Shown: positions 11,834-21,646, counted from the first letter of the stretch. The stretch: DNA of 64,000 nucleotides from Rhodoligotrophos defluvii (GCF_005281615.1 NZ_SZZM01000001.1:1043001-1107000); one strand, 5' to 3'. The notes: a model not told the origin generated them from the letters alone. A program made the numbers and translations.

Positions 11834-12895
11834 ATGTCGCTATTCGAACGCTGGCTGACCCTGTGGGTCGCCCTCTGCATCATCGCTGGCATTGCCCTGG
11901 GCCACCTCGCACCCGGGCTGTTCCATGCGCTTGCCGCCGCCGAAATCGCCAAGGTCAATCTGCCGGTCGCGGTGCTGGTCTGGCTGATGATCGTGCCCAT
12001 GCTGGTGAAGGTGGACTTCGCGGCCCTTGGCGAGGTGAGGCAGCACTGGCGTGGCATCGGCGTCACCCTGCTGGTCAACTGGGCGGTCAAGCCGTTCTCC
12101 ATGGCGGCGCTCGGCTGGCTCTTCATAGGATACCTCTTCAGGCCCTATCTGCCGGCGGGGCAGATCGACAGCTATATCGCCGGGCTGATCATTCTGGCGG
12201 CAGCCCCCTGCACCGCCATGGTGTTCGTATGGTCCAACCTGACCAGGGGCGAACCCCACTTCACCCTGAGCCAGGTTGCCCTCAACGACACCATCATGGT
12301 GTTCGCCTTCGCGCCTATTGTCGGCCTGCTGCTCGGCCTCTCAGCCATCACCGTGCCGTGGGACACTCTGGTCCTGTCGGTGGTGCTCTATATTGTAGTA
12401 CCTGTGATTGCAGCTCAGATCCTGCGCCGTTATGTGCTCGCATCCGGCGGCGCGCCCGCGCTGCAGGGGCTGCTGCGGCGTCTCCAACCGGCCTCGTTGA
12501 TTGCTCTGCTCGCCACGCTCATCCTTCTGTTCGGCTTCCAAGGCGAGCAGATCCTGGGTCAGCCGCTGATCATCGCGCTGCTCGCAGTGCCCATCCTCAT
12601 CCAGGTCTATTTCAATGCCGGCCTTGCCTACATCCTGAACCGCATCTCCGGCGAGCAGCATTGCGTGGCTGGTCCATCCGCGCTGATCGGGGCCTCCAAC
12701 TTCTTCGAGCTCGCGGTGGCGGCGGCCATCAGCCTGTTCGGCTTCCAGTCGGGCGCAGCGCTCGCCACCGTGGTGGGCGTGCTGATCGAGGTTCCCGTGA
12801 TGCTCTCGGTCGTCTGGATGGTGAACCGGTCTAAGGATTGGTATGAGAGCGGCCGCGCCGTCACCAAGCCGGCGAGCAAGCCTACCCCTTCATAA
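11834..12895 (+). CDS. acr3: Arsenite efflux permease, ACR3 family
   Basis: A 353-residue polytopic inner-membrane carrier that exports As(III), completing the arsenic operon. About ten hydrophobic segments are visible. The family signature AAPCTAMVFVWSNLT in the fourth to fifth segment includes the essential Cys. NWAVKPFSMAALGWLF and ALNDTIMVFAFAPIV are also typical. The ATG lies 7 bases after arsC with GAAGGA upstream. Its 3' end overlaps the convergent polymerase gene by 6 bases. Confidence 0.93.
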   Translation: MSLFERWLTLWVALCIIAGIALGHLAPGLFHALAAAEIAKVNLPVAVLVWLMIVPMLVKVDFAALGEVRQHWRGIGVTLLVNWAVKPFSMAALGWLFIGYLFRPYLPAGQIDSYIAGLIILAAAPCTAMVFVWSNLTRGEPHFTLSQVALNDTIMVFAFAPIVGLLLGLSAITVPWDTLVLSVVLYIVVPVIAAQILRRYVLASGGAPALQGLLRRLQPASLIALLATLILLFGFQGEQILGQPLIIALLAVPILIQVYFNAGLAYILNRISGEQHCVAGPSALIGASNFFELAVAAAISLFGFQSGAALATVVGVLIEVPVMLSVVWMVNRSKDWYESGRAVTKPASKPTPS

Positions 12896-13771
12896 TGAAG
12901 GCAGCCGCTGCGCCCTCTTGCCGATCTCGGCCCAGGGATCGCCGCGCTTCTTGAGCCGCGTCGGTATGGTTGCCAGCGTGAAGCGCCCGGGGTCGAGATC
13001 GGGCGTAACCTCATCCCAGGTCAGCGGCGTGGACACCGGTGCATTGAGCCGCGACCGGGTGGAGTAAGGCGCGACCGCCGTAGACGTCGGGTCGTTGCGC
13101 AGGTAATCGATGAAGATGCGGCCCTTGCGCTCCGCCTTCGAGATGCGCGGCAGATAACGCTCCGGTGCCGCCTTCGACATGGCCTCCGCCACACCGCGCG
13201 CAAACGCCTTCACCTCCGGCCATTCATGCCGCCGCTGCAAGGGGATCACCACGTGCAGCCCCTTGCCGCCGGTGGTCTTGATGAAAGCCGTGAGCCCATG
13301 TCGTTCGAGCGCGGCGCGCACCTCGTGCGCAGCCTTCACCACATCGGCAAACCCCAGGCCCTCGCCCGGGTCGAGATCGAAGATCACCCGGTCCGGGCGG
13401 TCCGGCCGGTCGATGCGCGAACCCCAGGGGTGGATCTCCAGCACGCCCATCTGCACCAGCGCGATCAGCCCCTGCCGGTTAGTGATGTAGAGATAGGCGC
13501 CCGCGTCCTCGTGTCCGGCAACCGCGATCTCGCGCAGCTGTTCCGGAACGCCTGAACCCGCATGGCGCTGGAAGAAGCACTTCTTCTGCCGGCCCGTCGG
13601 ACAGCGCACCAGGCTGATCGGCCGCTTCGCCACATGGGGCAGGATATGGTCAGCCACCGCCAGGTAATAATCCGCGAGCGCCCGCTTGGTGATGCCCTGC
13701 TCGGGATAGAGCACCTTGTCGGGGCTGGTGAGGCGAACACTATTCACCTCGATCGCTTCCGCTACGGCCAC
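12890..13771 (-). CDS. LigD-type polymerase domain protein (NHEJ primase-polymerase)
   Basis: A stand-alone 293-residue archaeo-eukaryotic primase-like polymerase, equivalent to the polymerase domain of LigD, which fills in or extends ends during non-homologous end joining and often prefers ribonucleotides. VIFDLDPGEGLGF holds the two metal-binding Asp residues, TTGGKGLHVVIPL the conserved His, and RIFIDYLRND the third Asp. STAVAPYSTRSR is also typical. It starts one base after the stop of the ligase gene. No phosphoesterase domain and no Ku gene are visible in the window. Confidence 0.9.
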   Translation of the reverse strand: MAVAEAIEVNSVRLTSPDKVLYPEQGITKRALADYYLAVADHILPHVAKRPISLVRCPTGRQKKCFFQRHAGSGVPEQLREIAVAGHEDAGAYLYITNRQGLIALVQMGVLEIHPWGSRIDRPDRPDRVIFDLDPGEGLGFADVVKAAHEVRAALERHGLTAFIKTTGGKGLHVVIPLQRRHEWPEVKAFARGVAEAMSKAAPERYLPRISKAERKGRIFIDYLRNDPTSTAVAPYSTRSRLNAPVSTPLTWDEVTPDLDPGRFTLATIPTRLKKRGDPWAEIGKRAQRLPSL

Positions 13772-13772
13772 C

Positions 13773-14822
13773 CTAGCCTCCCAGCATTTTGCCCACCAGC
13801 GCCGCGGGCCTTGCTTCCTGTTGCAGCTGGTCGAAGGTGCATTGGCGCGGCGCCTTGTCCGGCCGCCAGCGCAACAGCTTGGTGCCGTGCCGGAACCGGT
13901 TGCCGGTCACGTGGTCATACCGCACCTCCACCACAAGCTCAGGCTTGAGCGGCTGCCATTCCGCCGAACGCTCGGTGCTCCACCGGCTAGGCCCTCCCGG
14001 CGCATCCCCGGTAAAGCCCGGCGGCGCGACCAGCTTTTCCAAGCGCTTGGTCAGGGCCGGCCGCTCCGCATTGGATATCGTCGCGGTGAAGCCTACATGG
14101 TTGAGCCGGCCGGCATCGTCATAGAGTCCCAGCAGGAGGGAACCGACCTGATCCGAGTTCTGGCCGTAGCGGAAGCCGCCCACCACACAATCGGCACTGC
14201 GCAGGCGCTTGACCTTGAGCATGGTCCGCTCGCCGGGCTCATACGGGCCATCCAGCCGCTTCGCCACCACCCCATCCAATGCGCCGCCCGCCTTCTCCAG
14301 CCATTCCCGCGCCGCACTGACCTCACGACTATAGGGCGAGAGGCGCAATCCATCCTGCTTCCCGGCCGCCTCGAAGAAGGCTTCGAGCGCCGCCCGCCGC
14401 GCCGGCAACCGCTCGTCCATCAGCGAGCGCCCATCGGCGCCCAACAGCATGTCGAACAGGATATAGATGGCGGGCGTCTCGGCGGAGAGCCTGCGGATGC
14501 GGCTTTCCGCCGGGTGCAGCCGCATCTGCAGCGCGTCGAAGGACAGGCTGTCGTCCAGTGGCACCGCCAGCTCGCCGTCGAGCACGAACCTGTCTGCCGG
14601 AAGCGGCCGCAGCATGGCGACCACCTCGGGGAAATAGCGTCCCAAAGGCTTGCCTGATTTCGCCCTCAACTCAACCTCACTCCCGGCGCGGAACGCCAGG
14701 CAGCGAAACCCGTCCCATTTCGGCTCGAACTGCCAGCCCGCTTCCTCCGGCAGCGCGTCAACCGAGGCCGCTTCCATCGGAACGGTGGTGACCGGAACGG
14801 CGAGGTCGGCAAGGCCGGTCAT
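13773..14822 (-). CDS. ATP-dependent DNA ligase, LigD/LigC ligase type
   Basis: A 349-residue ATP-dependent ligase for double-strand break joining. The adenylation motif EPKWDGFR contains the catalytic Lys. [20 protein letters not shown] (motif III region), [16 protein letters not shown] (motif IV) and TMLKVKR (motif V) follow, then an OB-fold domain. The start at 14820-14822 shares an ATGA overlap with the deoB stop, so translation is probably coupled; a longer frame to 14894 would run inside deoB. Ligase and polymerase are split here, whereas many bacteria fuse them as LigD. Confidence 0.9.
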   Translation of the reverse strand: MTGLADLAVPVTTVPMEAASVDALPEEAGWQFEPKWDGFRCLAFRAGSEVELRAKSGKPLGRYFPEVVAMLRPLPADRFVLDGELAVPLDDSLSFDALQMRLHPAESRIRRLSAETPAIYILFDMLLGADGRSLMDERLPARRAALEAFFEAAGKQDGLRLSPYSREVSAAREWLEKAGGALDGVVAKRLDGPYEPGERTMLKVKRLRSADCVVGGFRYGQNSDQVGSLLLGLYDDAGRLNHVGFTATISNAERPALTKRLEKLVAPPGFTGDAPGGPSRWSTERSAEWQPLKPELVVEVRYDHVTGNRFRHGTKLLRWRPDKAPRQCTFDQLQQEARPAALVGKMLGG

Positions 14823-16063
14823 GGCCGCCGATCCGGCTTCAGCATTCCCTCTGCTCGGCCCGCGTTCGGCCGCGGCAGATCCAAATGCAGGCAAACGGCC
14901 GCGGCGATATCCGCGAAGGTGTCGCGTCGGCCGAGGCTGCCAGCAGCAGCCGAATGCCCATAGAGCAGGATGGGCGTCAGCTCACGGGTATGGTCGGTGC
15001 CCGGCCAGGTCGGATCACAGCCATGGTCAGCCGTGATCACCAGGAGGTCGCCGTCGTCAAGCCGCTCCGTCAGCGCCGGCAGCCGCTGATCGAAGGCTTC
15101 CAGCGCGGTCGCATAGCCCGGCAGGTCGCGGCGATGGCCATAGACCGTGTCGAAATCCACGAAATTCGTGAACATGAGGCCGCCATCGTGAAGTTGCGCC
15201 AGCCCCTCCAGGGTCCGATCGAACAAGGCGGCATTCCCGCTCGCCTTCAGCACCCGGCCGGTGCCGGAATGGGCAAAGATGTCGCCGATCTTGCCCACCG
15301 AGATAACATTGCGCCCTTCCGCCGTGGCAATGTCTAACACTGTCGGGAGCGGCGGCTTCACTGCATAGTCCCGGCGGTTGCCGGTGCGTTCGAAATTAGC
15401 GCGCGAGGAGCCGACGAAGGGCCGCGCGATTACCCGCCCGATCCCCAGCGCTTCCGTCAGGGGCTGGGCGATTTCGCACACCCGGTAGAGCCGGTCGAGC
15501 CCGAAGCTCTCCTCGTGGGCGGCGATTTGGAACACGCTGTCGGCGGAGGTGTAGCAGATGGGCTTGCCCGTACGCATGTGCTCCTCGCCGAGCGAGGCAA
15601 TGATGGCGGTGCCCGACGCATGACAATCGCCAAGAATGCCGGGAAGCTCCGCCCGGCGACACAGCTCCGCCACCAGCTCGGGCGGAAAGCAGGGCGACGT
15701 GCGCGGGAAATAGCCCCAATCGAACGGCACCGGCACGCCGGCGATCTCCCAGTGGCCCGAAGGCGTGTCCTTGCCCTTGGACCGCTCCACCCCAAAGCCG
15801 TAACGGCCGCGCGGCCGGCCATTCGCCGAAAGCCCGGGCGGGCAGGTCCCGGTCGCCATCGCGCAGGCCCGGCCTAGCCCCATGGCATCGAGATTGGGCA
15901 GGGCGAGGGGCCCTTGCCGGCCCCCTGCCACGTCACCCGCCCCACGGGCGCAACCCTCGGCAATGTGGCCGATCGTGTTCGCCCCCGCATCGCCATAGGC
16001 GGCCGCATCGGGGGCCGAGCCAATCCCGACCGAATCCAGAACGAGGATGATAGCCCGGGGCAT
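14819..16063 (-). CDS. deoB: Phosphopentomutase
   Basis: Interconverts ribose or deoxyribose 1- and 5-phosphates in nucleoside salvage. A 414-residue member of the alkaline-phosphatase superfamily with N-terminal [20 protein letters not shown] (metal and Thr/Ser nucleophile region [11 protein letters not shown]), the cap domain, and the C-terminal metal sites [15 protein letters not shown] and GTDHTRE. The ATG at 16061-16063 has AAGGACG upstream and matches the family start. It begins 28 bases after the preceding methyltransferase and overlaps the ligase gene by 4 bases. Confidence 0.94.
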   Translation of the reverse strand: MPRAIILVLDSVGIGSAPDAAAYGDAGANTIGHIAEGCARGAGDVAGGRQGPLALPNLDAMGLGRACAMATGTCPPGLSANGRPRGRYGFGVERSKGKDTPSGHWEIAGVPVPFDWGYFPRTSPCFPPELVAELCRRAELPGILGDCHASGTAIIASLGEEHMRTGKPICYTSADSVFQIAAHEESFGLDRLYRVCEIAQPLTEALGIGRVIARPFVGSSRANFERTGNRRDYAVKPPLPTVLDIATAEGRNVISVGKIGDIFAHSGTGRVLKASGNAALFDRTLEGLAQLHDGGLMFTNFVDFDTVYGHRRDLPGYATALEAFDQRLPALTERLDDGDLLVITADHGCDPTWPGTDHTRELTPILLYGHSAAAGSLGRRDTFADIAAAVCLHLDLPRPNAGRAEGMLKPDRRP

Positions 16064-16091
16064 GGGCACGTCCTTCTGCTCAAGCCTAAGC

Positions 16092-17018
16092 TCAACGTCC
16101 GCGCGGCGGCTGGCGTTCCTCGCCACCCGACCGCTGCAGCCAATAGGCAGCCCCATCCCACAGCCGCAACAGGCGCTCCCCGGCCACGTTCAGCCCGAAC
16201 CCGTTCTCCCGGCCAAGCGCTTCGAGCTCTGCACGATCGCGCCCATCATCGCCGCGATAGGAATAGTTGAAGATCACCAGCGAACCGCCGGGTCTCAGCA
16301 CCCGGGCCGCTTCCGTCACATGCGCCCGCGCCAGATCGGAACCGGCATCAACGACATACGGGAAGCTGTCCACCGCCAGCACCACGTCGAACCGCCCATC
16401 CGCGAATATGCCGAGACCCTGCCGCTCGCCCTGCACCACGGTGACGTTGCCGAGCCCAGCGCAGCGCCGCCGCGCTTCGGCCACCATGTGTGGCGAGATG
16501 TCCAGCCCTACAACACACCCCATCTCGCTCGCGAGCGCACGGAGAAAGCGGCCGATGCCACAGCCGATTTCGAGCACGGCCCGGTCTGGCCCGAGCAGAC
16601 GCCACGATCTGAGCAGATCCACCACCTCGGTGGTCGCAGCATCGAGAATATCGGCCCGCCCGAGCGAGTAAAGCGCGACGCTCGCCTCGGGGGAGAGCAC
16701 CGCGGCACGATCGAAAGCGCTGGCCCACCCGGCCGTTCCCTTGCCCGCCTGCTCGGTCGCCTGCACGGCTTTCACCGTATGATAGGCTCCGGGTGTGCTC
16801 TCCCACAGCCGGAGCGCCGCGATCAGGTTGCAACGCTGATCCGCTGGAACGGCAGCCGAGAGCGCATCCTCCAAAACGCCACGCGCAAGCTCCGGCGTTT
16901 CGGCCCACAAGAACAGCTGCATCAGCAGCAGGTTCGGCCCGATCCGCCCCTCCGCACAGGCCTGCAGCACGGTGCGCACCGGCTCGCTAACCTCTCTTGT
17001 CACCTCACGCGTGGACAT
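16092..17018 (-). CDS. SAM-dependent methyltransferase (last gene of the ino1 cluster)
   Basis: A 308-residue class I methyltransferase. An N-terminal helical part of about 120 residues, with [20 protein letters not shown], precedes the Rossmann SAM site [19 protein letters not shown] and motif LGLDISPHM-like [31 protein letters not shown] is motif IV/V. The ATG at 17016-17018 lies 14 bases inside the acetyltransferase gene. The substrate cannot be read; context suggests a sugar, inositol or lipid acceptor made by the cluster. Confidence 0.85.
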   Translation of the reverse strand: MSTREVTREVSEPVRTVLQACAEGRIGPNLLLMQLFLWAETPELARGVLEDALSAAVPADQRCNLIAALRLWESTPGAYHTVKAVQATEQAGKGTAGWASAFDRAAVLSPEASVALYSLGRADILDAATTEVVDLLRSWRLLGPDRAVLEIGCGIGRFLRALASEMGCVVGLDISPHMVAEARRRCAGLGNVTVVQGERQGLGIFADGRFDVVLAVDSFPYVVDAGSDLARAHVTEAARVLRPGGSLVIFNYSYRGDDGRDRAELEALGRENGFGLNVAGERLLRLWDGAAYWLQRSGGEERQPPRGR

Positions 17019-18021
17019 GGGCGTCAACCCGGCGGAAGACGCGCCGCTGCGTCCACTGCTCCGCCGCGCCCCATTCGAACTTGTAAGGCTCGTCGCCGCG
17101 CAGGAAATGGAAGCGCTCGGCCCCGTCGCGCACCGCCTGCTCGATGGCATGGCCGATCAGCAGCGTGCCCGGGCTCTCGAAGGCGAAATCGGGGTTGAAG
17201 CCGCCGAGATAGGCATAGGCATGTCGCCCACGCAAGAATCCGTAATAGATGCCGGCGGTCGCACCAGTGATGCTCAGACGGTAGATCCGGGCAATACCCG
17301 CCTCGTTGAGCCGCCGCATGGCCATGCGATGGAATTCCCGCGCACGGGCATTGGCGAGCACAGCGGTCTCACCGTGGTGATGCCAGCGGGCGCGATGGAA
17401 TTCAAGCAAGGCGGCGAATGCGTCATCCGTGTCCTCCGACCCGATCCGCTCGATGGCAACCGGGCCGCGGCGGCGCGCCCGATTTCTCGCCATGCGCAGC
17501 TTGCGCCGCTTGCGGGGAGGTATGACCTTCGCCAGCGCCTCCACACTGGCCGGCAGGCTCAGTACCGGGCAGATGCTCTGGGCGACGGTTTCGTCCTGCA
17601 TGCCGGAAGGACGTGCCAGAGAAAGACCAGCTGCGCCGGACAGCAATTCCGGCAGTTCCCATTCGTGCCAGCTCAGGTCCGAGCGCAGGATGTGGCTGAC
17701 CAGTGCCGAGGACCCAGCCTCCGCACAGGCGGGATCGACAAGCAGGTCGAGATAGTCGCTCACCGAAATGCCAAGGGGCAGCAGCCGCTTCCCGAGCGGC
17801 CCCACCTCGCGGTAGAGCGGCGCCATGCCGACAAGTCGATCACCCCACCGCGCCGTCACCACGAACAGATCGCCGGGCGCGAACACCTCCCACCAGGTCA
17901 CGAGCCAGTCCGGATGCTGAAACGGCGTGGCCGTGGGAACCCGCTCCCAAAGCGCGCGCCACTCCGCAACCAGCCCTGGTAACTCGGCATCTCTCCGATG
18001 GTCCGCCACGGCAATGGTCAT
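17005..18021 (-). CDS. CelD/FemAB-like GNAT acetyltransferase
   Basis: A 338-residue protein of the CelD-type (BioF2-like, double GNAT) acyltransferase family. FQHPDWLVTWWEVFAPGD near residue 35 is the family's N-terminal signature. IPPRKRRKLRMARNRARRRG is the basic linker, and a C-terminal GNAT fold has GIYYGFLRGRHAYAYLGGFN and SPGTLLIGHAIEQAVRDG. Relatives act in exopolysaccharide and lipid-linked saccharide modification, and some transfer acyl or aminoacyl groups. It shares an ATGA overlap with the GT4 gene upstream. Confidence 0.85.
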   Translation of the reverse strand: MTIAVADHRRDAELPGLVAEWRALWERVPTATPFQHPDWLVTWWEVFAPGDLFVVTARWGDRLVGMAPLYREVGPLGKRLLPLGISVSDYLDLLVDPACAEAGSSALVSHILRSDLSWHEWELPELLSGAAGLSLARPSGMQDETVAQSICPVLSLPASVEALAKVIPPRKRRKLRMARNRARRRGPVAIERIGSEDTDDAFAALLEFHRARWHHHGETAVLANARAREFHRMAMRRLNEAGIARIYRLSITGATAGIYYGFLRGRHAYAYLGGFNPDFAFESPGTLLIGHAIEQAVRDGAERFHFLRGDEPYKFEWGAAEQWTQRRVFRRVDAHVHA

Positions 18022-19082
18022 GGTACGCTCCCGGCCGCAGCCGCCGGCTCCGAACGGGCAAGCCGCCGATAGAGGTCGAGATAGCGCGCGACCATTTGCT
18101 CCACCGAGAACCGTGCCTCGGCCACTGCCCGGCAGACTGCCGGATCGATTTCCGCCACGCCCCCGATGGCCGCCGCCATCTCCTGCTCGTCCCGCACGAG
18201 AAATCCGGTGCGGCCGTGTTCCACCGTCTCGGCAAGCGCGCCCGTGCCCATGGCCACCACCGGCGTGCCGGCGGCCAAGGCCTCCCGCGCCACCAGCGAA
18301 CTCGTCTCCGGCGCCAGCGAGGGAACGAGCACGCAGCGAGCCGCCGCCAGCAGCCGCTGCTTCTGCGCAAAGCCGACCGGCCCGATGAATCGCCGCCGAT
18401 GGTCGAGCCGCGGCACCACCTCCTCCTCGAAATAGCGGCGGTGATCGGGATAGTCGAACACCTGACCCGCGATCAGCAGCGAGACATTGGCCCGCTTCGC
18501 CGCCTCAATCGCCACGTGGATGCCCTTCTCTGGACAGATCCGCGACAGCACTAGGCAGAAGCCGCTCTTGGCCGACGCGGTCACGGCATCAGGAATCGGC
18601 ACCCCATTTTCGATCGGCGCCAGCAGGCCCGGCACGCGCGGACAAGCCTCGTGCTGCTGGCGGGAGACGCAGTTGAACCACGTGTCCGGCCGCAAGGGCC
18701 GCAGCGCTTCCGCCGGATACCACGATATGGGCATGTGCAGCGTCACCAGCACCGGCAAGCCTGGCGGCGGTAGATAGTTCGAGAAGTCCAGTCCATGCAT
18801 GTGGATGAGATCCACCGGCCAGCGCCGCAGGGCCAGAGCAACGGCACGGCGCTGCGCCTCATAGGCTTGGCCCCGCGTCTGCTCGTCAGCGGGATCTGTA
18901 AAGGCCGACACTGGCATGAGCACGCCGGACGCCCGTGATCCTTCGCACGCGACCACGATCGACCGGCATCCCGCCGCAGAGAGCGCTTCATCCAGATGGC
19001 TGAGCACCTGCTCGGCGCCGCCCACTGCGTCCCGGCTGACCGGCGCGAACGGATAGGCGACGCTGAGCACGGTGAGGCTCAT
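18018..19082 (-). CDS. Glycosyltransferase family 4
   Basis: A 354-residue retaining GT-B glycosyltransferase. The N-terminal domain holds AVGGAEQVLSHLDEAL and DLIHMHGLDFSNYLPPP. The C-terminal nucleotide-sugar domain has LVLSRICPEKGIHVAIEAAK and the EX7E motif in APETSSLVAREALAAGTP. MshA of mycothiol synthesis is a GT4 enzyme that glycosylates inositol phosphate, so acceptor and family fit, but nothing in the sequence proves the substrate. Linked by ATGA overlaps on both sides. Confidence 0.9.
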   Translation of the reverse strand: MSLTVLSVAYPFAPVSRDAVGGAEQVLSHLDEALSAAGCRSIVVACEGSRASGVLMPVSAFTDPADEQTRGQAYEAQRRAVALALRRWPVDLIHMHGLDFSNYLPPPGLPVLVTLHMPISWYPAEALRPLRPDTWFNCVSRQQHEACPRVPGLLAPIENGVPIPDAVTASAKSGFCLVLSRICPEKGIHVAIEAAKRANVSLLIAGQVFDYPDHRRYFEEEVVPRLDHRRRFIGPVGFAQKQRLLAAARCVLVPSLAPETSSLVAREALAAGTPVVAMGTGALAETVEHGRTGFLVRDEQEMAAAIGGVAEIDPAVCRAVAEARFSVEQMVARYLDLYRRLARSEPAAAAGSVP

Positions 19083-19942
19083 GCCGGCGCGCCCTCCAGA
19101 CCCAGGTCCGCCAGGGCTTCGGCCGCCAGCACCAGCCAGCGCGCCCCGGTCATGCCCCAGTCATGATCCTCATAGAGCAGGCGGCCCCGGTTCGGCAGGT
19201 GCCGAAAATCATAGGCCGGCGCCCACCGGAACCGTTCCTGTTCGCACGGGAATTGCGACAGCATCCGCGCCTGGGTCTGATGCGCCGCAACCATACGGCC
19301 TTTCAGGACACGCGTCTCGTCATCCAGCGAGATCGTCAGCCCTTCCGGGCCATCGGGGAAGCGCTGCACCACCATGCCATTCTCGCCGAGGTGGTAGAGA
19401 GGCATTTCGATGATCCCCAACTCCCACCCCTCTCGTCGCATCAGCGCCGCCGCCGCATGGACGGCGAAGGCGGTGGCATCATGATCGGGATGGCCGCCCT
19501 CATAGGCATGGGTCAGCATCAGCGTGATTTGACGCGCGCGGAGCACCCCTGCCAGCGTCCGCGACAGCGCCGCCAGTGAAAGCGCCGCCTGCTGGTCCGG
19601 AATACCCAGTCGCACCACATCAGCCACATCGACTTTGGCCAGCCCGAGCGCCCGGTCGAGCTCCCGCGCCCGCGCCGCCGCATAGGCCTCGGCCGAGGCA
19701 AAGCCATGCGCTTTGGCACCCGAGTCTTTCCGCGGCGCGCCATCGGTTGCAACGATCGCCGTGACCCCGCGCAGGCGGGCGAGTAACGCACCGCAGCCGA
19801 TGGTCTCGTCATCTGGATGGGCCGTAATCACAGCCACATGCCGCGCATTGATGATCGCCCGCGGATCCGCAATGACCTCAAGAAAATCCTGCGCGGCAAT
19901 GGGGTCCGCCTCATCATCCACAATGCGCGCTGCGCCCGACAT
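19079..19942 (-). CDS. PIG-L family N-acetylglucosaminyl deacetylase-like protein
   Basis: A 287-residue zinc-dependent deacetylase of the PIG-L/LmbE fold, the family of MshB and BshB. The zinc motif AHPDDETIGCGALLARL is at about residue 43 and the second site HAYEGGHPDHDATAFAVHA lies mid-protein. It probably removes an acetyl group from an amino sugar made by the cluster. ATG 19940-19942 is preferred over the GTG one codon upstream. It starts 10 bases after the glycoside hydrolase. Confidence 0.9.
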   Translation of the reverse strand: MSGAARIVDDEADPIAAQDFLEVIADPRAIINARHVAVITAHPDDETIGCGALLARLRGVTAIVATDGAPRKDSGAKAHGFASAEAYAAARARELDRALGLAKVDVADVVRLGIPDQQAALSLAALSRTLAGVLRARQITLMLTHAYEGGHPDHDATAFAVHAAAALMRREGWELGIIEMPLYHLGENGMVVQRFPDGPEGLTISLDDETRVLKGRMVAAHQTQARMLSQFPCEQERFRWAPAYDFRHLPNRGRLLYEDHDWGMTGARWLVLAAEALADLGLEGAPA

Positions 19943-19952
19943 CACGCCGGCC

Positions 19953-20882
19953 CTACCCCACCGCCGCCGCGCGCGGCTGCCAGTCCCGCGCCGTGCCGTT
20001 CACGTAGCGCCGGATCATGGCCGCGCAGAACTCGGCAAATTCCTCCGGCACCAGCGGCGCGCTGGTATGGTGGGGCGCAATTCCCCGGTGCTCCGGCGTG
20101 AAGCAGAAGGTCAAGGTCACGTCGAAATCGGCCAGCGCCTCCATCTGCCGATCGAACCAGGCCAGGGCATTGGGCCTGAAGCTGTCCGCCCAAGAGAGCC
20201 CTGTGCGCAGATGCCGAACCCCCAGCCGCTTCATCCAGGCAACCGCTTCATCCAGCCGATGGTCCTCGAAATGGAACCACTGGCAGATACCGAGATCCGG
20301 GGTGAAGTCGCCGAAAGTTTCCAGCGCCGGCTTGGGCGAGCCGTCCTCACGCAGGATTCCCATGTAGAAGTGGCGGTAGTAGGAGGAACCTTCCGCCTCC
20401 TTGTGCCGGGTGGTCGCACCCCAGGCTTGCGGCAGGTCATACAAGCTATACCAGTGGATGCGCTCGGTCTTGCCGACCAGCAGCTCCGCGGTGCGCCTCA
20501 GACCCCAGACCTGCACTTCCTCGGCACCGAAGGTGGAGATGCCGACTTCCGTCACCCAGACGGGCAGTTTGGTCACCGCCCGGATCTCGTCGATCTTGGC
20601 CGGCCATTCGTGGATCTGCCAAAGGTTCCAATCGAGTGGGAAGCCATGCACCGCCACCACGTCCACATGGTCGAGCACACCCTTGCCGGTCATGTTCTGG
20701 ATGAACAGCGGGTCGATCGGAGAAATGCCGCCCAGTACACGCATTACTCCGGGTGCCTCAGCGCGGATGGCCTGGCCTGCCAGCACGGCCATTTCACCGA
20801 AACGGCTCCAGTCGGGATCGATTTCCGGGTCCCAATGCGACTTGTTGTTGGGCTCGTTCCAGATCATTGCGGCTTCGATCAT
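19953..20882 (-). CDS. Clan-A glycoside hydrolase-like protein, apparently circularly permuted
   Basis: A 309-residue TIM-barrel glycosidase-like protein. IWNEPN at residues 7-12 (acid/base E10) and PVWVTEVGIS at 107-116 (nucleophile E112) are the two catalytic glutamates of clan-A hydrolases such as GH39 and GH5. In ordinary members about 120 residues with strands 1-3 come before the first Glu. Here the protein starts at strand 4, and the strand 1-3 block appears at the C-terminus: LGVRHLRTGLSWADSF near 220, DVTLTFCFTPEH near 254 and EFAEFCAAMIRRYV near 281. It may trim or build the cluster's glycan. It shares ATGA with the methyltransferase upstream. Confidence 0.8.
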   Translation of the reverse strand: MIEAAMIWNEPNNKSHWDPEIDPDWSRFGEMAVLAGQAIRAEAPGVMRVLGGISPIDPLFIQNMTGKGVLDHVDVVAVHGFPLDWNLWQIHEWPAKIDEIRAVTKLPVWVTEVGISTFGAEEVQVWGLRRTAELLVGKTERIHWYSLYDLPQAWGATTRHKEAEGSSYYRHFYMGILREDGSPKPALETFGDFTPDLGICQWFHFEDHRLDEAVAWMKRLGVRHLRTGLSWADSFRPNALAWFDRQMEALADFDVTLTFCFTPEHRGIAPHHTSAPLVPEEFAEFCAAMIRRYVNGTARDWQPRAAAVG

Positions 20883-21646
20883 GTCTGCGGGTTCCTCGCT
20901 GGGTAAACGGCTCCGGCCCCGTGGGGCGCTTCAACGCGGCGGCAGATAAAGACCTCCTCTTCCGGATGATCCTCGATGGCAAAGCCGGCGCTGCGCAGCA
21001 TCGCTTCTGCGCAGGCGGCATTGGGTACCCACCAATTGGTGGGATCATCGGCATAGGAATGCTCGATGAAATACAGCTTGGGATAGCTGGGCCGGTGAAA
21101 ATGATCGGTGGCGGAGAAAGGATAGTTCACCTCGACCGGCTCGATCTCCCGGCTGCCCCGCTGCATGGACTGGAACACCAGGAGATCCCCGGCCACATGC
21201 TCGTGGATCAGATCCAGCGCCAGCAGCGGATGCCGCAAATGATAGAGCACGCCCATGAACAGCACGATGTCGAACCGCTCGCCGAGCGCGCCGACATCAT
21301 AGACCGACAGCTGGCGAAATTCGATATCGAGCCCATGCACCTCGGCGGCGAACCGCGCCTGAGCGAGGTAGTCCGGGTCGAAATCGATGCCGACCACCCG
21401 GTCCGCCCCGCGCCGCTTCATTTCGATCGAATAGAAGCCGCCGTTGCAGCCGATATCGAGCACCGTCTTGCCGGCAAGATCCGCCGGGATGGCACTGCCG
21501 AACTGGCGCCACTTCACATTGGGATAATCGCCAAGGAAGTGATCCGGCGCCGTATGCACGCCCTTCAGATCGATATTGTGGAACCATGGCCCCAGCGCCC
21601 GCGCCCGCTCCTGGATTTCGGCCGTGGTCAGCTCCCGCACGCCCAT
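20879..21646 (-). CDS. SAM-dependent methyltransferase, TIGR04290-like
   Basis: A 255-residue class I methyltransferase. It opens MGVRELTTAEIQERARALGP and has GPWFHNIDLKGVHTAPDHFL, then the SAM motif VLDIGCNGGFYSIEMKRRGA, and GVLYHLRHPLLALDLI. This pattern matches my memory of the TIGR04290 methyltransferases, which occur in conserved sugar-related clusters of unknown product. TGATG links it to the nucleotidyltransferase gene. A longer in-frame start (21904) would sit inside that gene and is rejected. Confidence 0.85.
   Translation of the reverse strand: MGVRELTTAEIQERARALGPWFHNIDLKGVHTAPDHFLGDYPNVKWRQFGSAIPADLAGKTVLDIGCNGGFYSIEMKRRGADRVVGIDFDPDYLAQARFAAEVHGLDIEFRQLSVYDVGALGERFDIVLFMGVLYHLRHPLLALDLIHEHVAGDLLVFQSMQRGSREIEPVEVNYPFSATDHFHRPSYPKLYFIEHSYADDPTNWWVPNAACAEAMLRSAGFAIEDHPEEEVFICRRVEAPHGAGAVYPARNPQT

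Noticed and set aside
14823-14894. Longer N-terminus for the DNA ligase gene
   Set aside because: The extra 24 residues lie inside deoB and are not ligase-like; the ATGA overlap at 14819-14822 gives a better start.
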